27,160 bases of DNA from an uncultured Clostridia bacterium (GTDB lineage: Bacteria > Bacillota > Clostridia > Christensenellales > UBA1242). The stretch covers positions 1 through 27,160 of the forward strand of contig CAJFOL010000055.1 in assembly GCA_904397185.1 (NCBI GenBank). Direction: 5' to 3'. The position numbers were made by a program, and so were the translations under genes. Every line of letters begins with the position of its first letter. The first letter of the stretch is position 1. The notes below the pieces were generated by a model. It was not told the DNA's origin and did no database searches. It saw only the letters and a program-made list of their open reading frames with translations. Below are positions 1 through 7,250 of this stretch, one piece after another.

Positions 1-1853
1 TCTGCCAAGAACATATTGTGAAATTTTTGATTATTTTCAAAAAGGTAGTCAAAAGTGCCACTATCAATAATCTTACCTTCGTCAAGGAAGAATATTTTGT
101 CGACATTCTTTATAGTCGAAAGCCTGTGTGCGACAATCACAATCGTACTGGTACCTTTAAGATTGTCAATACTGTCTTTGATATGTTCCTGTGCGAAGTT
201 ATCAAGTGAACTTGTGCTTTCATCAAACAAAATTATACTTGTCTTTCGCAAAAATGCCCTTGCAATCGCCAGCCGTTGCCTCTGTCCGCCTGAAAGTTTT
301 ATACCACTCTCTCCAACAACCGTGTCTATTCCATTTGGGAGAGTGTCTATGAATTCTCTTAAATATGACCTGTTGATAGCATCTTCGAGTTCCTTGTCGC
401 TCGCATCCGCCTTTGCCATCAAAAGATTGTCGCGGATAGACATATCGAATATGTATGGAAATTGATTGACTAAAGAAATGTTGGTCCTTAAACTATCTTT
501 GGTTAATTCATTGATATTCACATCGTCAATCGTCACTTCACCACCGTCAACTTCATACATCTTTGACATAAGTGATAGTATCGTTGATTTACCACTACCT
601 GATTTTCCAACAAATGCGACAGTGGTGTTTGGTTCGATTAAGAATGAAAGATGCTCAACAACGTTATCTTGTTTGACCGTCTCACTGTCATTACTCTCAC
701 TTTGCAAATCATCTATGGAGCGAAGTTTATCAATATAGGCATAACTTACGTCCTTAAATTCAATCTTGCCTTTGACAGTGTCTAGTTTTGTATTACCAAA
801 CCTTTCAACTGGAAACTCTTTCTTATCAAACAATGCAAATATTCGTTCTCCATATATTTCCACGTCATTTTTTATATCAAACACCGCACTAAGTTGCATC
901 ATTAGGCTATTAAAACTATATCGGTTTGAATAAATCACCATAAACGAAGCAAAGACTATAAGTGAACGTTCGAGAAGAATTATACCAATAATCAATGCAA
1001 CGATGCTGAAAACTTGAGTTATAATATTTCGTGACTGTGATAATATGCTGTTTATAACACTTCGTTTATATACATAGTTGTTATAATCATCATAGTAACT
1101 TTCAGTTGTCACCCTCAATTTTTCTTCTAGTCCAAGCGATTTGATATCACGTTCGCTTTTGACAATCTCAGTTGTAAGAGAATTTATCTTATCAAACTTT
1201 TTGTTTGAAATTTTCATTCTCTTTTTTCTTATATTAAGCCTTATTCTTTCAATCACAAATGCCAAAATCATACCTAAAGTCAAAACAAGTCCTACTATAT
1301 AATTGAGTACAAATATGTAAATAGATATTATAAACATTCGAAGTATAGTTGCAACATAATCGACAACGTTGATGATTGAGCCTACAAGTCTGCTTGGGTC
1401 ATTGACTATCCTTTGAACGAAGGTGCCAGTCGAGTTATTAGCATATGTGCTTGCACTGAATTTAAAGGCTTGATAGGCTAGGTCATTATTCATTTTTGAC
1501 ACAACTTTTGTAGAAAACTTGTTGTATATAACTGCAAGTCCTGCCCATATCAATCTTTGCAAAACTGCAAGCACTATAAGGATAACCGCCTGAATTATTG
1601 CCGTCCTAAACAGTGCTATCTCGCCTGCAACCGCTTCGGTAACATTTGCTATAGCCTCTGCCGCCAAAATGGTCTCATAAACACTTGCAGCAACAAGTAC
1701 AATATTGAGTAAAATATATAATGCAATATAACCTTTGTAGCCTTTTACATAATCCCATAATGACGGAATATTGTTAGCCTTTCGATAGGCTTTTCGCTCC
1801 TTTTTCTCCTTTCTTGTCAATTTTTTCTTTTTACTCTTATTTTTATCCCCCAT
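1..1853 (-). CDS. ABC exporter, membrane domain fused to ATPase (3' end cut by window edge)
   Basis: Half-transporter of the ABC-B exporter type, expected to dimerise in the cytoplasmic membrane and export an unknown substrate. Reading from ATG at 1853, the N-terminus (about residues 1-30) is very rich in Lys/Arg and precedes a hydrophobic six-helix-type membrane region (about 33-345). The ATPase domain is complete in its motifs: Walker A GKSGSGKS at about 416-423, signature LSGGQ at about 520-524, Walker B ILFDE with Asp544-Glu545, and the H-loop His576. The frame is still open at base 1, only slightly short of a normal end (617 codons seen). The start is supported by an AAGGGGG ribosome site and a good promoter at 1882-1910. 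The upstream operon ends at a terminator, so the gene starts its own transcript. The substrate cannot be inferred. Confidence 0.93.
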   Translation of the reverse strand, partial: MGDKNKSKKKKLTRKEKKERKAYRKANNIPSLWDYVKGYKGYIALYILLNIVLVAASVYETILAAEAIANVTEAVAGEIALFRTAIIQAVILIVLAVLQRLIWAGLAVIYNKFSTKVVSKMNNDLAYQAFKFSASTYANNSTGTFVQRIVNDPSRLVGSIINVVDYVATILRMFIISIYIFVLNYIVGLVLTLGMILAFVIERIRLNIRKKRMKISNKKFDKINSLTTEIVKSERDIKSLGLEEKLRVTTESYYDDYNNYVYKRSVINSILSQSRNIITQVFSIVALIIGIILLERSLIVFASFMVIYSNRYSFNSLMMQLSAVFDIKNDVEIYGERIFALFDKKEFPVERFGNTKLDTVKGKIEFKDVSYAYIDKLRSIDDLQSESNDSETVKQDNVVEHLSFLIEPNTTVAFVGKSGSGKSTILSLMSKMYEVDGGEVTIDDVNINELTKDSLRTNISLVNQFPYIFDMSIRDNLLMAKADASDKELEDAINRSYLREFIDTLPNGIDTVVGESGIKLSGGQRQRLAIARAFLRKTSIILFDESTSSLDNFAQEHIKDSIDNLKGTSTIVIVAHRLSTIKNVDKIFFLDEGKIIDSGTFDYLFENNQKFHNMFLA

Positions 1854-1881
1854 TTTACCCCCTTAAACAATATAGGGTTTT

Positions 1882-1910
1882 ATTATAACATAGTAGTATT
1901 TCTCCGTCAA
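1882..1910 (-). promoter_or_regulatory. Sigma-A-type promoter of the ABC exporter
   Basis: On the minus strand a -35 TTGACG (1910-1905) is followed after 17 bases by -10 TATAAT (1887-1882). This leaves a leader of about 20 bases before the ATG at 1853. Confidence 0.7.
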
Positions 1911-2022
1911 TATCTAATTTCAAAAAAATAGGATAATAATAGAAAAAAATGATAAATAAATAAAAATGTGATAAAAATATTAATCTTTATAAAAACTTAA
2001 GCCAAATATTGAAAATTAATAA

Positions 2023-2058
2023 AAAAATCGCTAAATTGTTGAATTTTTAGCGATTTTT
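2023..2058 (-). terminator. Rho-independent terminator of the pdaB-like/SSB operon
   Basis: A 13-bp perfect stem (2023-2035 with 2046-2058, core ATCGCTAAA/TTTAGCGAT) with a 10-base loop. On the minus strand it ends in a run of seven T, and it also has five T on the plus strand, so it could act both ways. It lies about 220 bases past the SSB stop, beyond cloverleaf copy A. Confidence 0.65.
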
Positions 2059-2089
2059 ATTTAAAAAATGCAAAATAGGAGTTAAAAAA

Positions 2090-2170
2090 GTGCGAAAGTG
2101 CGGGTGTAAACCCGCTATTTGCCGTTAGGCAAATAAAAATTTTTGTTTTGCAAAAATTTTACTTTCGCAC
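2090..2170 (+). repeat. Cloverleaf element, copy A (perfect four-way junction)
   Basis: Outer stem GTGCGAAAGT (2090-2099) pairs perfectly with ACTTTCGCAC (2161-2170). Inside are three consecutive hairpins: GCGGGT/ACCCGC with loop GTAA (2100-2115), TATTTGCC/GGCAAATA with loop GTTA (2116-2135), and AAAATTTTTG/CAAAAATTTT with loop TTTTG (2136-2160). Every base outside the three loops is paired and no base is left over at the junction. It lies between the SSB stop (2275) and a terminator. Three further copies of the same layout occur in this window. The function is unknown. Confidence 0.85.
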
Positions 2171-2274
2171 GTACAAAACAAACTCAACAAAATTTTTAAA
2201 TAAAAAACATTAGCCTATTTTAAATATCTATGCCACATATTTCTATGGTGTTATTACACATATTTCTAAAATAC

Positions 2275-2952
2275 CTATGCTCCTATTTCGTCAGAGTTTT
2301 TGACCTCTTCTTTATCAAGTATCTGCAATTTCTGCACGGAAACTTCATAAGCAGTCTTTTCTTCAAAGACTCCTTCGCTGACCTCTTTCTTATAAACTCT
2401 TGATTGTATACGTCCTAGAATATCAATCTTTGTGCCGACCTTTTGATTTTGGATAAGTTTAGCATTTCGTCCCCACAAAATACATGGGATATAGTCAGAT
2501 TTATTAAACATTATTCTATTTACTGCCAATAAAACATCGCAGATTTCACGGTTAAATGGTGTGATACGATAATTGGGCTCTTTACATATGAAGCCAACTA
2601 GGTGAAGCATATTGGTATTTTCATCAAACAAATGTTCGCGATTTAAAACTTCCTTGACAAAGAAAGACAATATCAATCGGCTTTTTCCGTCAATATTACG
2701 GTTATAGGAGCGAAGTTCTCCACCAAAAGCAAACTCTTCTCCTTTCTCAAGTTTTAAGTTGTAAGCCCTCACAAGTTTTTCTGATATTGTGAAAGGCAGT
2801 ATATCGACATTGTCCGACAGCCTTTCGATTTCTATTTTACCTTCGTAAAATTTTTCACCTTCCACCTCAAAAGTTTTAGTAACATCCTCGTTTAAAACAC
2901 CTACCAACTGACCTCTATTGTTGGAAGCATGAACTCTTAAAGTATTTTCCAT
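2275..2952 (-). CDS. Two-OB-fold single-stranded-DNA-binding-like protein
   Basis: A 225-residue protein with two successive beta-rich OB-like regions, about residues 12-105 and 115-212. The second is the clearer SSB match, with the pattern LHLVGFICKEPNYR...PCILWGRNAKL...KIDILGRIQSR. A classical SSB has one OB domain and an acidic tail ending in a conserved hydrophobic tip. Here the tail is short and ends DEIGA, so a normal SSB partner-binding tip is absent. The likely role is binding ssDNA in repair or recombination rather than replacing the main SSB. The start has an AAGGAG site 8 bases upstream. It follows the deacetylase gene by only 20 bases, so the two are co-transcribed. The family assignment is by motif reading only. 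Confidence 0.8.
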   Translation of the reverse strand: MENTLRVHASNNRGQLVGVLNEDVTKTFEVEGEKFYEGKIEIERLSDNVDILPFTISEKLVRAYNLKLEKGEEFAFGGELRSYNRNIDGKSRLILSFFVKEVLNREHLFDENTNMLHLVGFICKEPNYRITPFNREICDVLLAVNRIMFNKSDYIPCILWGRNAKLIQNQKVGTKIDILGRIQSRVYKKEVSEGVFEEKTAYEVSVQKLQILDKEEVKNSDEIGA

Positions 2953-2972
2953 AATTTTCTCCTTTTTTCCTT

Positions 2973-3737
2973 TTAATTTTTGTGTTGTACTCCATTTGCG
3001 TCTATAGTATAATTGTCGCTATAAATAAGTTCGCTTACACTTGTCACCTTATAACTTTTCATCTTTAGCCAGTCGAGTGTCAATCTAAGTGAATCGCAGA
3101 CATTGTCAGCATTGTTGTGCATTAAAATAATCGAACCGTTTTGGACTTTTTTCATTACCCTGTCAGTAACTTCGCTTGCAGACAGTCCCTTCCAGTCAAG
3201 GGTATCCACATCCCATTGAATTGCCTTAAGTCCAAGACTTGAGCAAACATTCAAAAGACTATTGTTATACGAACCATACGGCGGTCTAAAGACTTTGACC
3301 TCTTTGCCTGTGATATCCGTTATCTTTTTGATTGAAGTCTCAAGTTCGCTCGTAATCGTGCTTGTGTCCAGTTTTGCCATATCAGGATGGGTATTTGAAT
3401 GAGTGCCAATCTCAAGTCCAGCCTCGTCTATTGCCTTGACCATTTCTGGATATTTATCTATCCAAAAACCTACCAAGAAAAAGGTCGCAGTGCAGTCGTA
3501 CTCATCTAAAATCTGGATAATCTCTTCGGTTTTATCCGCTCCCCATGCTGCATCAAATGTGATGGCTACCTGTTTTTCCTCTGTATCTACTCGGTAGATT
3601 GGCACCAGCCGTGATGATGAGCCAAACCAGACCTGAGCAGATGAGCCACCCTCAAATGAAATACAAAGTAAAACCACAACAGCAAGCATAGCAAAAAATA
3701 TTTTAATTGTTCTTGATTTGATTACACAAAATGGCAT
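2973..3737 (-). CDS. Polysaccharide deacetylase, PdaB-like (NodB fold), membrane-anchored
   Basis: A carbohydrate esterase family 4 enzyme that removes acetyl groups from peptidoglycan-type sugars. Residues 11-27 form a single N-terminal hydrophobic anchor, so the catalytic domain faces outside. NodB motifs are visible: TFDAAW (60-65, catalytic Asp62), HSNTH with metal ligands His113 and His117, RPPYG (151-155), WDVDTLDW (175-182) and LMHNN with His207. The first motif has Ala-Ala where many family members have Asp-Gly, which is the pattern of the sporulation subgroup PdaB. This suggests, but does not prove, a spore-forming host. The length of 254 residues is typical of PdaB. The ribosome site is a weak GCGAGG. 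First gene of a two-gene operon with the SSB-like protein. No convincing promoter was found in 3738-3884. Confidence 0.88.
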   Translation of the reverse strand: MPFCVIKSRTIKIFFAMLAVVVLLCISFEGGSSAQVWFGSSSRLVPIYRVDTEEKQVAITFDAAWGADKTEEIIQILDEYDCTATFFLVGFWIDKYPEMVKAIDEAGLEIGTHSNTHPDMAKLDTSTITSELETSIKKITDITGKEVKVFRPPYGSYNNSLLNVCSSLGLKAIQWDVDTLDWKGLSASEVTDRVMKKVQNGSIILMHNNADNVCDSLRLTLDWLKMKSYKVTSVSELIYSDNYTIDANGVQHKN

Positions 3738-3884
3738 ACAAACCTCGCTTTTAATGATAATAAATTTTTTAAGATTTTCCCAATTAGAATAATGTCAAAA
3801 ATATTCGATAAAATGTATTTTTTGTCGAAAAATTCAACGTTCAAAATATGTATATTAAAATGTTTTACCATTTATGCAAAATTT

Positions 3885-3915
3885 AAAAAAAAAGGATAAT
3901 GTTTTATCATTATCC
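3885..3915 (-). terminator. Rho-independent terminator after the kinase-CYTH gene
   Basis: Minus-strand stem GGATAATG/CATTATCC (3915-3908 with 3901-3894) with a 6-base loop, followed by nine T. It lies 54 bases beyond the stop at 3969. Confidence 0.85.
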
Positions 3916-3968
3916 ACTTAAAATTACAATCATTAATTCTATTAAAACTTAAAATTATCTTATAAAAT

Positions 3969-4988
3969 CTATTTCGCAATATTGCTGTTATAATATTCTT
4001 TGTCCTGTGTGACTTCTTGCCCAAACCACTTTGGCGGAGAAAATTCTTCCATTTGTTTACTATTTTCAAATTCGACTTCAATCAATTTAAAATTTTTGGG
4101 CGAATGAAAATAGTTAATTTCACACGACTTTGTGCCATCAAGTTCGACAAAATATCTATCCTTTAAGATATCCTTACCATAAGTGAATGTATCATGCAAC
4201 TTTAAATACTTTTCTCTAGTTATGGGTATTTCATACTCACTTCGTGTGCTTCCCTCTCCATGTTTCTCGGCATAATAATATTTTTTGTAACCATTGCCTT
4301 CAACACATCTTATACGTCTTCCCCTTTCTCCAAAATTAAAATAGTTTTGTAAAATAGTAACCTTTGTATATGCATACTTCAATATTTTGTCATCTTTAAG
4401 TAAAAATTTACGTTCATACTCAGGTTTTGTCTCAACACTACTATCACGTACACTTAAAAGCAAACATATTTGGTCGGTTATTTTTTCTGCCATATCTCCA
4501 CTGCAAACAATATCCTCATATTTTATACCACTTTTGTCCAGCCTATCTTTAATTTCATTGCAAGCGACAATACTTTCCTCTTCTGTTTGATATCTCCCCT
4601 CTCGGACGTATGGGTGATTGCGATTTACATAATATACAATATTGTCGTAATTTTTATAGGTATCCAAAATAAGTTCATTGAAAATGCTCGGCTTGTATGC
4701 ACTTCCGTTTGCTTCATTATAATACATACTAAGTATAATTGGACAGTCGGTGACAATTACATCCACTTTGTCCTTAACCCTTTTTAGCATATGATTTTGC
4801 ATGGCAAGCACATAAAGTTGGTCGCCAAGTTCTTCCTTCCTCCCCTCATAGACAAGGTCCTTTGCAAATTCTGGCACATACTCACAACTCACCGCCCTCT
4901 CTTTCAAGTTTGATGCCACCCTCATCGCCATATATGATTTGCCCGCTCCTGGTCCACCTACGAAATTTATAACAATTGTCTTTTTCAT
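3969..4988 (-). CDS. P-loop kinase (NadR ribosylnicotinamide-kinase-like, AAA_28 type) fused to a CYTH domain
   Basis: A 339-residue two-domain protein. Residues 1-180 form a P-loop nucleotide kinase-like domain with GGPGAGKS at 11-18 and a hydrophobic strand VDVIVTDCPI (75-84) carrying the Walker B-like Asp81. Residues 190-335 form a CYTH/triphosphate tunnel domain with the diagnostic ExExK (Glu190, Glu192, Lys194), a basic strand RRIR (224-227), EYEI (251-254) and IEVEFE (303-308). CYTH enzymes bind triphosphorylated substrates in a tunnel lined by these charges. The kinase domain resembles the C-terminal part of NadR. That reading, together with the NrtR-type operator in the promoter (5090-5112), suggests a role in NAD or related nucleotide salvage, which is inference. 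The start has an AAGGAG site. The gene stands downstream of the regulator gene with its own promoter and terminator. Confidence 0.85.
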   Translation of the reverse strand: MKKTIVINFVGGPGAGKSYMAMRVASNLKERAVSCEYVPEFAKDLVYEGRKEELGDQLYVLAMQNHMLKRVKDKVDVIVTDCPIILSMYYNEANGSAYKPSIFNELILDTYKNYDNIVYYVNRNHPYVREGRYQTEEESIVACNEIKDRLDKSGIKYEDIVCSGDMAEKITDQICLLLSVRDSSVETKPEYERKFLLKDDKILKYAYTKVTILQNYFNFGERGRRIRCVEGNGYKKYYYAEKHGEGSTRSEYEIPITREKYLKLHDTFTYGKDILKDRYFVELDGTKSCEINYFHSPKNFKLIEVEFENSKQMEEFSPPKWFGQEVTQDKEYYNSNIAK

Positions 4989-5089
4989 ATTTTTTCTCCT
5001 TTTTTATAAAATTTTTTAAATTCGACATAAAAATTGTGCTTTTTTGCAAAATTTTTAGTATTTTTTGTTAATTTTCTATATTTTTGTAT

Positions 5090-5112
5090 AAATGTGTACT
5101 GAATACACATTT
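5090..5112. promoter_or_regulatory. Palindromic operator (site 1) overlapping the kinase-CYTH promoter
   Basis: AAATGTGTA (5090-5098) and TACACATTT (5104-5112) are perfect inverted repeats around a 5-base spacer. The half-sites and spacing match those of site 2 in front of the regulator gene. On the minus strand, GTTACA precedes the site where the -35 sits at site 2 and CATTTA follows where the -10 sits, so a bound dimer would block transcription. The core promoter is weaker than that of site 2. Confidence 0.75.
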
Positions 5113-5124
5113 GTAACTATATTA

Positions 5125-5146
5125 AAAATGCTTTTTAAAGCATTTT
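5125..5146 (-). terminator. Hairpin terminator after the NrtR-type regulator gene
   Basis: A 10-bp stem AAAATGCTTT/AAAGCATTTT with a 2-base centre, followed on the minus strand by a short T run. It lies 20 bases past the stop and just upstream of the operator-promoter of the next gene, so it separates the two transcripts. Confidence 0.55.
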
Positions 5147-5165
5147 AAAGTGAAAACAAACTTTG

Positions 5166-5825
5166 CTAATTTTTCTTGTCGCAGAATCTATAAAGTTTTG
5201 CTGGCTTTTTGCCCGGAGACGACTCATTCTCACCTGTCGGTTCTATTATTCCACTTGCAAGAAGTTTCTTTCGGAAATTTCTTCGGTCAATATCTTTTTC
5301 AAGTATACTTTGGTAGGCAGTAATTATCTCTGGCATGGTAAAAGTTGGCGGAAATAAATTTTTTAGGATTTGAGAGTCAAATATTTTCTCCTTTAAAAAC
5401 TCAATCGCATCAACCAAAATTTTGCTATGGTCATAACCAAGAGGCGGGACCCTGTCAATCATAAACCAATCGGCATCCTTGGTCTTTGTTGTCTTTTTAA
5501 GCACTTTAACCTTTTTGCAATCAATCACACCAATGTAGACAACTGCAAGCATACGCATTATTGGACTTCGGTTTGGCTCAGAATATATCCTAAAAAATGT
5601 CGTTTGAATATTTTTTAAGCCTGTTTTTTCGTACATCTCACGTTTCATTGCCTCTTCAACTGTCTCATTATTATAACAAGCACCACCAATCAGTATCCAC
5701 ATATTTTTAAACGGTTCGTTGTTTCGCTTGATAAGAAGAACTTTAAATTTGCCGTCTTCCACTGTAAACAATGCAGTTATAACGTGTATCCCCTGCCCAG
5801 CATAGAGTGGATTATCTTTTTCCAT
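5166..5825 (-). CDS. NrtR-type transcriptional regulator (Nudix domain plus winged helix)
   Basis: A 219-residue protein with an N-terminal Nudix domain (about 10-145) and a C-terminal winged-helix DNA-binding region (about 150-217) holding the typical pattern RRNFRKKLLASGIIEPTGE...AKLYRF. In the Nudix box (Gly48, Glu54, Arg62-Glu63, Glu66, Gly69) the second Glu of the EE pair is Lys67. Loss of metal-binding Glu residues is common in NrtR proteins, which sense ADP-ribose or related nucleotides rather than hydrolyse them. Characterised NrtR proteins repress NAD-synthesis genes. Its own promoter contains palindrome site 2, so autoregulation is likely, and site 1 marks the downstream kinase-CYTH gene as a target. 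The start has an AAGGTG ribosome site. The effector and true regulon are inferred. Confidence 0.87.
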   Translation of the reverse strand: MEKDNPLYAGQGIHVITALFTVEDGKFKVLLIKRNNEPFKNMWILIGGACYNNETVEEAMKREMYEKTGLKNIQTTFFRIYSEPNRSPIMRMLAVVYIGVIDCKKVKVLKKTTKTKDADWFMIDRVPPLGYDHSKILVDAIEFLKEKIFDSQILKNLFPPTFTMPEIITAYQSILEKDIDRRNFRKKLLASGIIEPTGENESSPGKKPAKLYRFCDKKN

Positions 5826-5841
5826 TTTTCACCTTCCAAAT

Positions 5842-5876
5842 ATATTATGTGTATTTTCTACACATTTGTCAAGTGA
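5842..5876 (-). promoter_or_regulatory. Promoter of the NrtR-type gene with embedded operator (site 2)
   Basis: On the minus strand a consensus TTGACA is followed after 17 bases by CATAAT. The spacer is largely filled by the palindrome ATGTGTA-N5-TACACAT (5847-5865), which also enters the -10. It begins 22 bases before the start codon. The layout is classical for autorepression, and the half-sites match site 1 exactly. Confidence 0.8.
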
Positions 5877-5913
5877 TTTTTAAAAGTTTTTTATTTTATT
5901 TAGAAATTATCAT

Positions 5914-6636
5914 TTAATCATCTAATTTAAAATATCTTTTCGTTAAATGTGCTTTTTGAACATCAAATTCAATATTTTCCATATATTCATATATTCTAAA
6001 GCAATATCCTGCATAATAATTAAACTTACAAGATGGATTCATACAATAAAATGTATATGTATTATTTGCACCAAATAAACCTGATGCAATTTTAAGAATA
6101 GTATCTCCAAGTCTTTTACTAAAAAAAATTGAATACGTTTCACATTTTGGACAAAACCCTAATATCTTGTGTGATCCAATCAATCTTCTTGCCTCTTTTA
6201 TCATTCTTATTCTAGCCTTAATTTCATCAAATTCTTTTTTTATTTCCTTTACAGTCGCAACGAATTGTCCAATTTTGCTTTTACTTTCATCATTTTCATC
6301 GCCACCGCCTAAAGACTTGCTATCATCACCTCCTGATTTGTCACTATTATCCCCATTATCACTCCTATAACCCGTGTCTTTTCCGTATCCATCGCCTATA
6401 TCCTTTCCATAACCATCAGAATTTTCGTCATCATCTTTTGATTTCTTTTTTTTGTCTTTATTATCTTCATCTTCTTCGTCTTTTTCGTCTTTATCATCAT
6501 TCTCATCAAACTCGTCTTCCTCTCCATCCCAATCACCAAAGTGACCATTCCACTCCTCATCAATATATTCATCCTCGTCATCGTCATCATCATCTTCGTC
6601 ATCGTCATCATCAAAATCATCATCCCAAGGATACAT
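5914..6636 (-). CDS. Highly acidic protein with C-terminal zinc-ribbon-like domain
   Basis: I do not recognise this 240-residue protein. Residues 5-72 are almost entirely Asp/Glu with a Lys-rich stretch at 60-68. Residues 73-120 are Gly/Asp/Ser-rich and disordered-looking, 124-152 form a charged helix, and the C-terminal third (160-240) is a compact domain with two Cys pairs, CPKC (162-165) and Cys198/Cys203, that look like a zinc ribbon. No signal peptide or membrane segment is seen. The acidic tract is encoded largely by GAT/GAC/GAA repeats and may change length by slippage. The start has a strong GGAGGG site. The gene is divergent from an XRE regulator with 136 bases between. A histone-like or nucleic-acid-mimic role is possible, but there is no direct evidence. 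Confidence 0.75.
   Translation of the reverse strand: MYPWDDDFDDDDDEDDDDDDEDEYIDEEWNGHFGDWDGEEDEFDENDDKDEKDEEDEDNKDKKKKSKDDDENSDGYGKDIGDGYGKDTGYRSDNGDNSDKSGGDDSKSLGGGDENDESKSKIGQFVATVKEIKKEFDEIKARIRMIKEARRLIGSHKILGFCPKCETYSIFFSKRLGDTILKIASGLFGANNTYTFYCMNPSCKFNYYAGYCFRIYEYMENIEFDVQKAHLTKRYFKLDD
6545..6625. repeat. Trinucleotide (ATC/GAT-type) low-complexity tract
   Basis: Near-tandem ATC/GTC/TTC triplets on the plus strand encode the poly-Asp/Glu start of the acidic protein. Such tracts are prone to in-frame length change. Confidence 0.6.
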
Positions 6637-6687
6637 AATCCCTCCTATTTAATTTAAATTTTTATATATAAACCCTTTATATTTCAT

Positions 6688-6716
6688 ATTATACATATTT
6701 TTACTATGTGCTGCAA
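6688..6716 (-). promoter_or_regulatory. Promoter of the acidic zinc-ribbon gene
   Basis: Minus-strand -35 TTGCAG (6716-6711), a 17-base spacer and -10 TATAAT (6693-6688), leaving a leader of roughly 45 bases before the ATG at 6636. Confidence 0.6.
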
Positions 6717-6772
6717 GCAAATTAATAATTCATTTATGGATATTTTTATATTACATAGTATAAACTTGTATT

Positions 6773-7099
6773 ATGAAAACAATTGATAAGTCTTTTATCG
6801 GCAAAAGAATTGCTGTTTTACGTAATGCAAAGAAAAACTCAGCACGAGGGATGAGTTTAGACTTAGGGCAAAGTTCGGAATATATCAATCAAATAGAAAA
6901 TGGGCGAAGTATGCCGTCTATTGAGGGGCTAATTAATATATGTGACTATTTTGACATCACTATGTCCGAATTTTTTGATGAAAGTATAGTTTATCCTATT
7001 CAGTACAAAGAACTCTTGCAGGAACTAAACAAACTTGACTCTATCGAACTTGAAAAAGTTATTGACATTGTCAAACTTATCTCAGCAAATAAAAAATAA
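6773..7099 (+). CDS. XRE-family helix-turn-helix regulator
   Basis: A 108-residue protein with a Cro/C1-type helix-turn-helix domain at about residues 9-63 (recognition region around SSEYINQIENGRSMPS) and a short helical C-terminus probably used for dimerisation. It has no effector domain. It is divergent from the acidic zinc-ribbon gene and may control it or itself. There is no Shine-Dalgarno sequence. A -10-like TATAAA at 6759-6764 ends only 8 bases before the ATG, so translation may be leaderless or the start may be elsewhere, although no better in-frame start is seen. Its direct target is not visible. Confidence 0.85.
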   Translation: MKTIDKSFIGKRIAVLRNAKKNSARGMSLDLGQSSEYINQIENGRSMPSIEGLINICDYFDITMSEFFDESIVYPIQYKELLQELNKLDSIELEKVIDIVKLISANKK

Positions 7100-7250
7100 A
7101 GTCTTTTATATAAAATAGGCAAAATATTAAAATTTAGGCAAAGTTAAAAAACTAAAAAAGCATATTTTTTGCGATACATCCAAAGGCTAAACACTTAGGA
7201 ATGAACATTTCACTAAAAAATATACTTTTATTTATAAAATTTATAGGGTT

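Larger units (their letters stand above)
1854..2274. other. 421-base intergenic region: exporter promoter, terminator, cloverleaf element
   Basis: No credible gene is present. The region holds the exporter promoter (1882-1910), a strong hairpin with A/T tails (2023-2058) and cloverleaf copy A (2090-2170). The remainder is AT-rich with no structure that I can support. Confidence 0.7.

Noticed and set aside
55..738. Plus-strand open frames of 90-136 residues inside the exporter gene
   Set aside because: They lie antisense to an exporter reading frame with all ATPase motifs, and have no ribosome sites and no family motifs.
2090..2170. Reading cloverleaf copy A as a tRNA gene
   Set aside because: It has three hairpins in a cloverleaf, but no conserved T-loop or D-loop bases, no CCA-end geometry and no 7-base anticodon loop.
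3872..4081. Minus-strand 69-residue frame
   Set aside because: It overlaps the end of the kinase-CYTH gene in another frame and runs through the terminator at 3885-3915.
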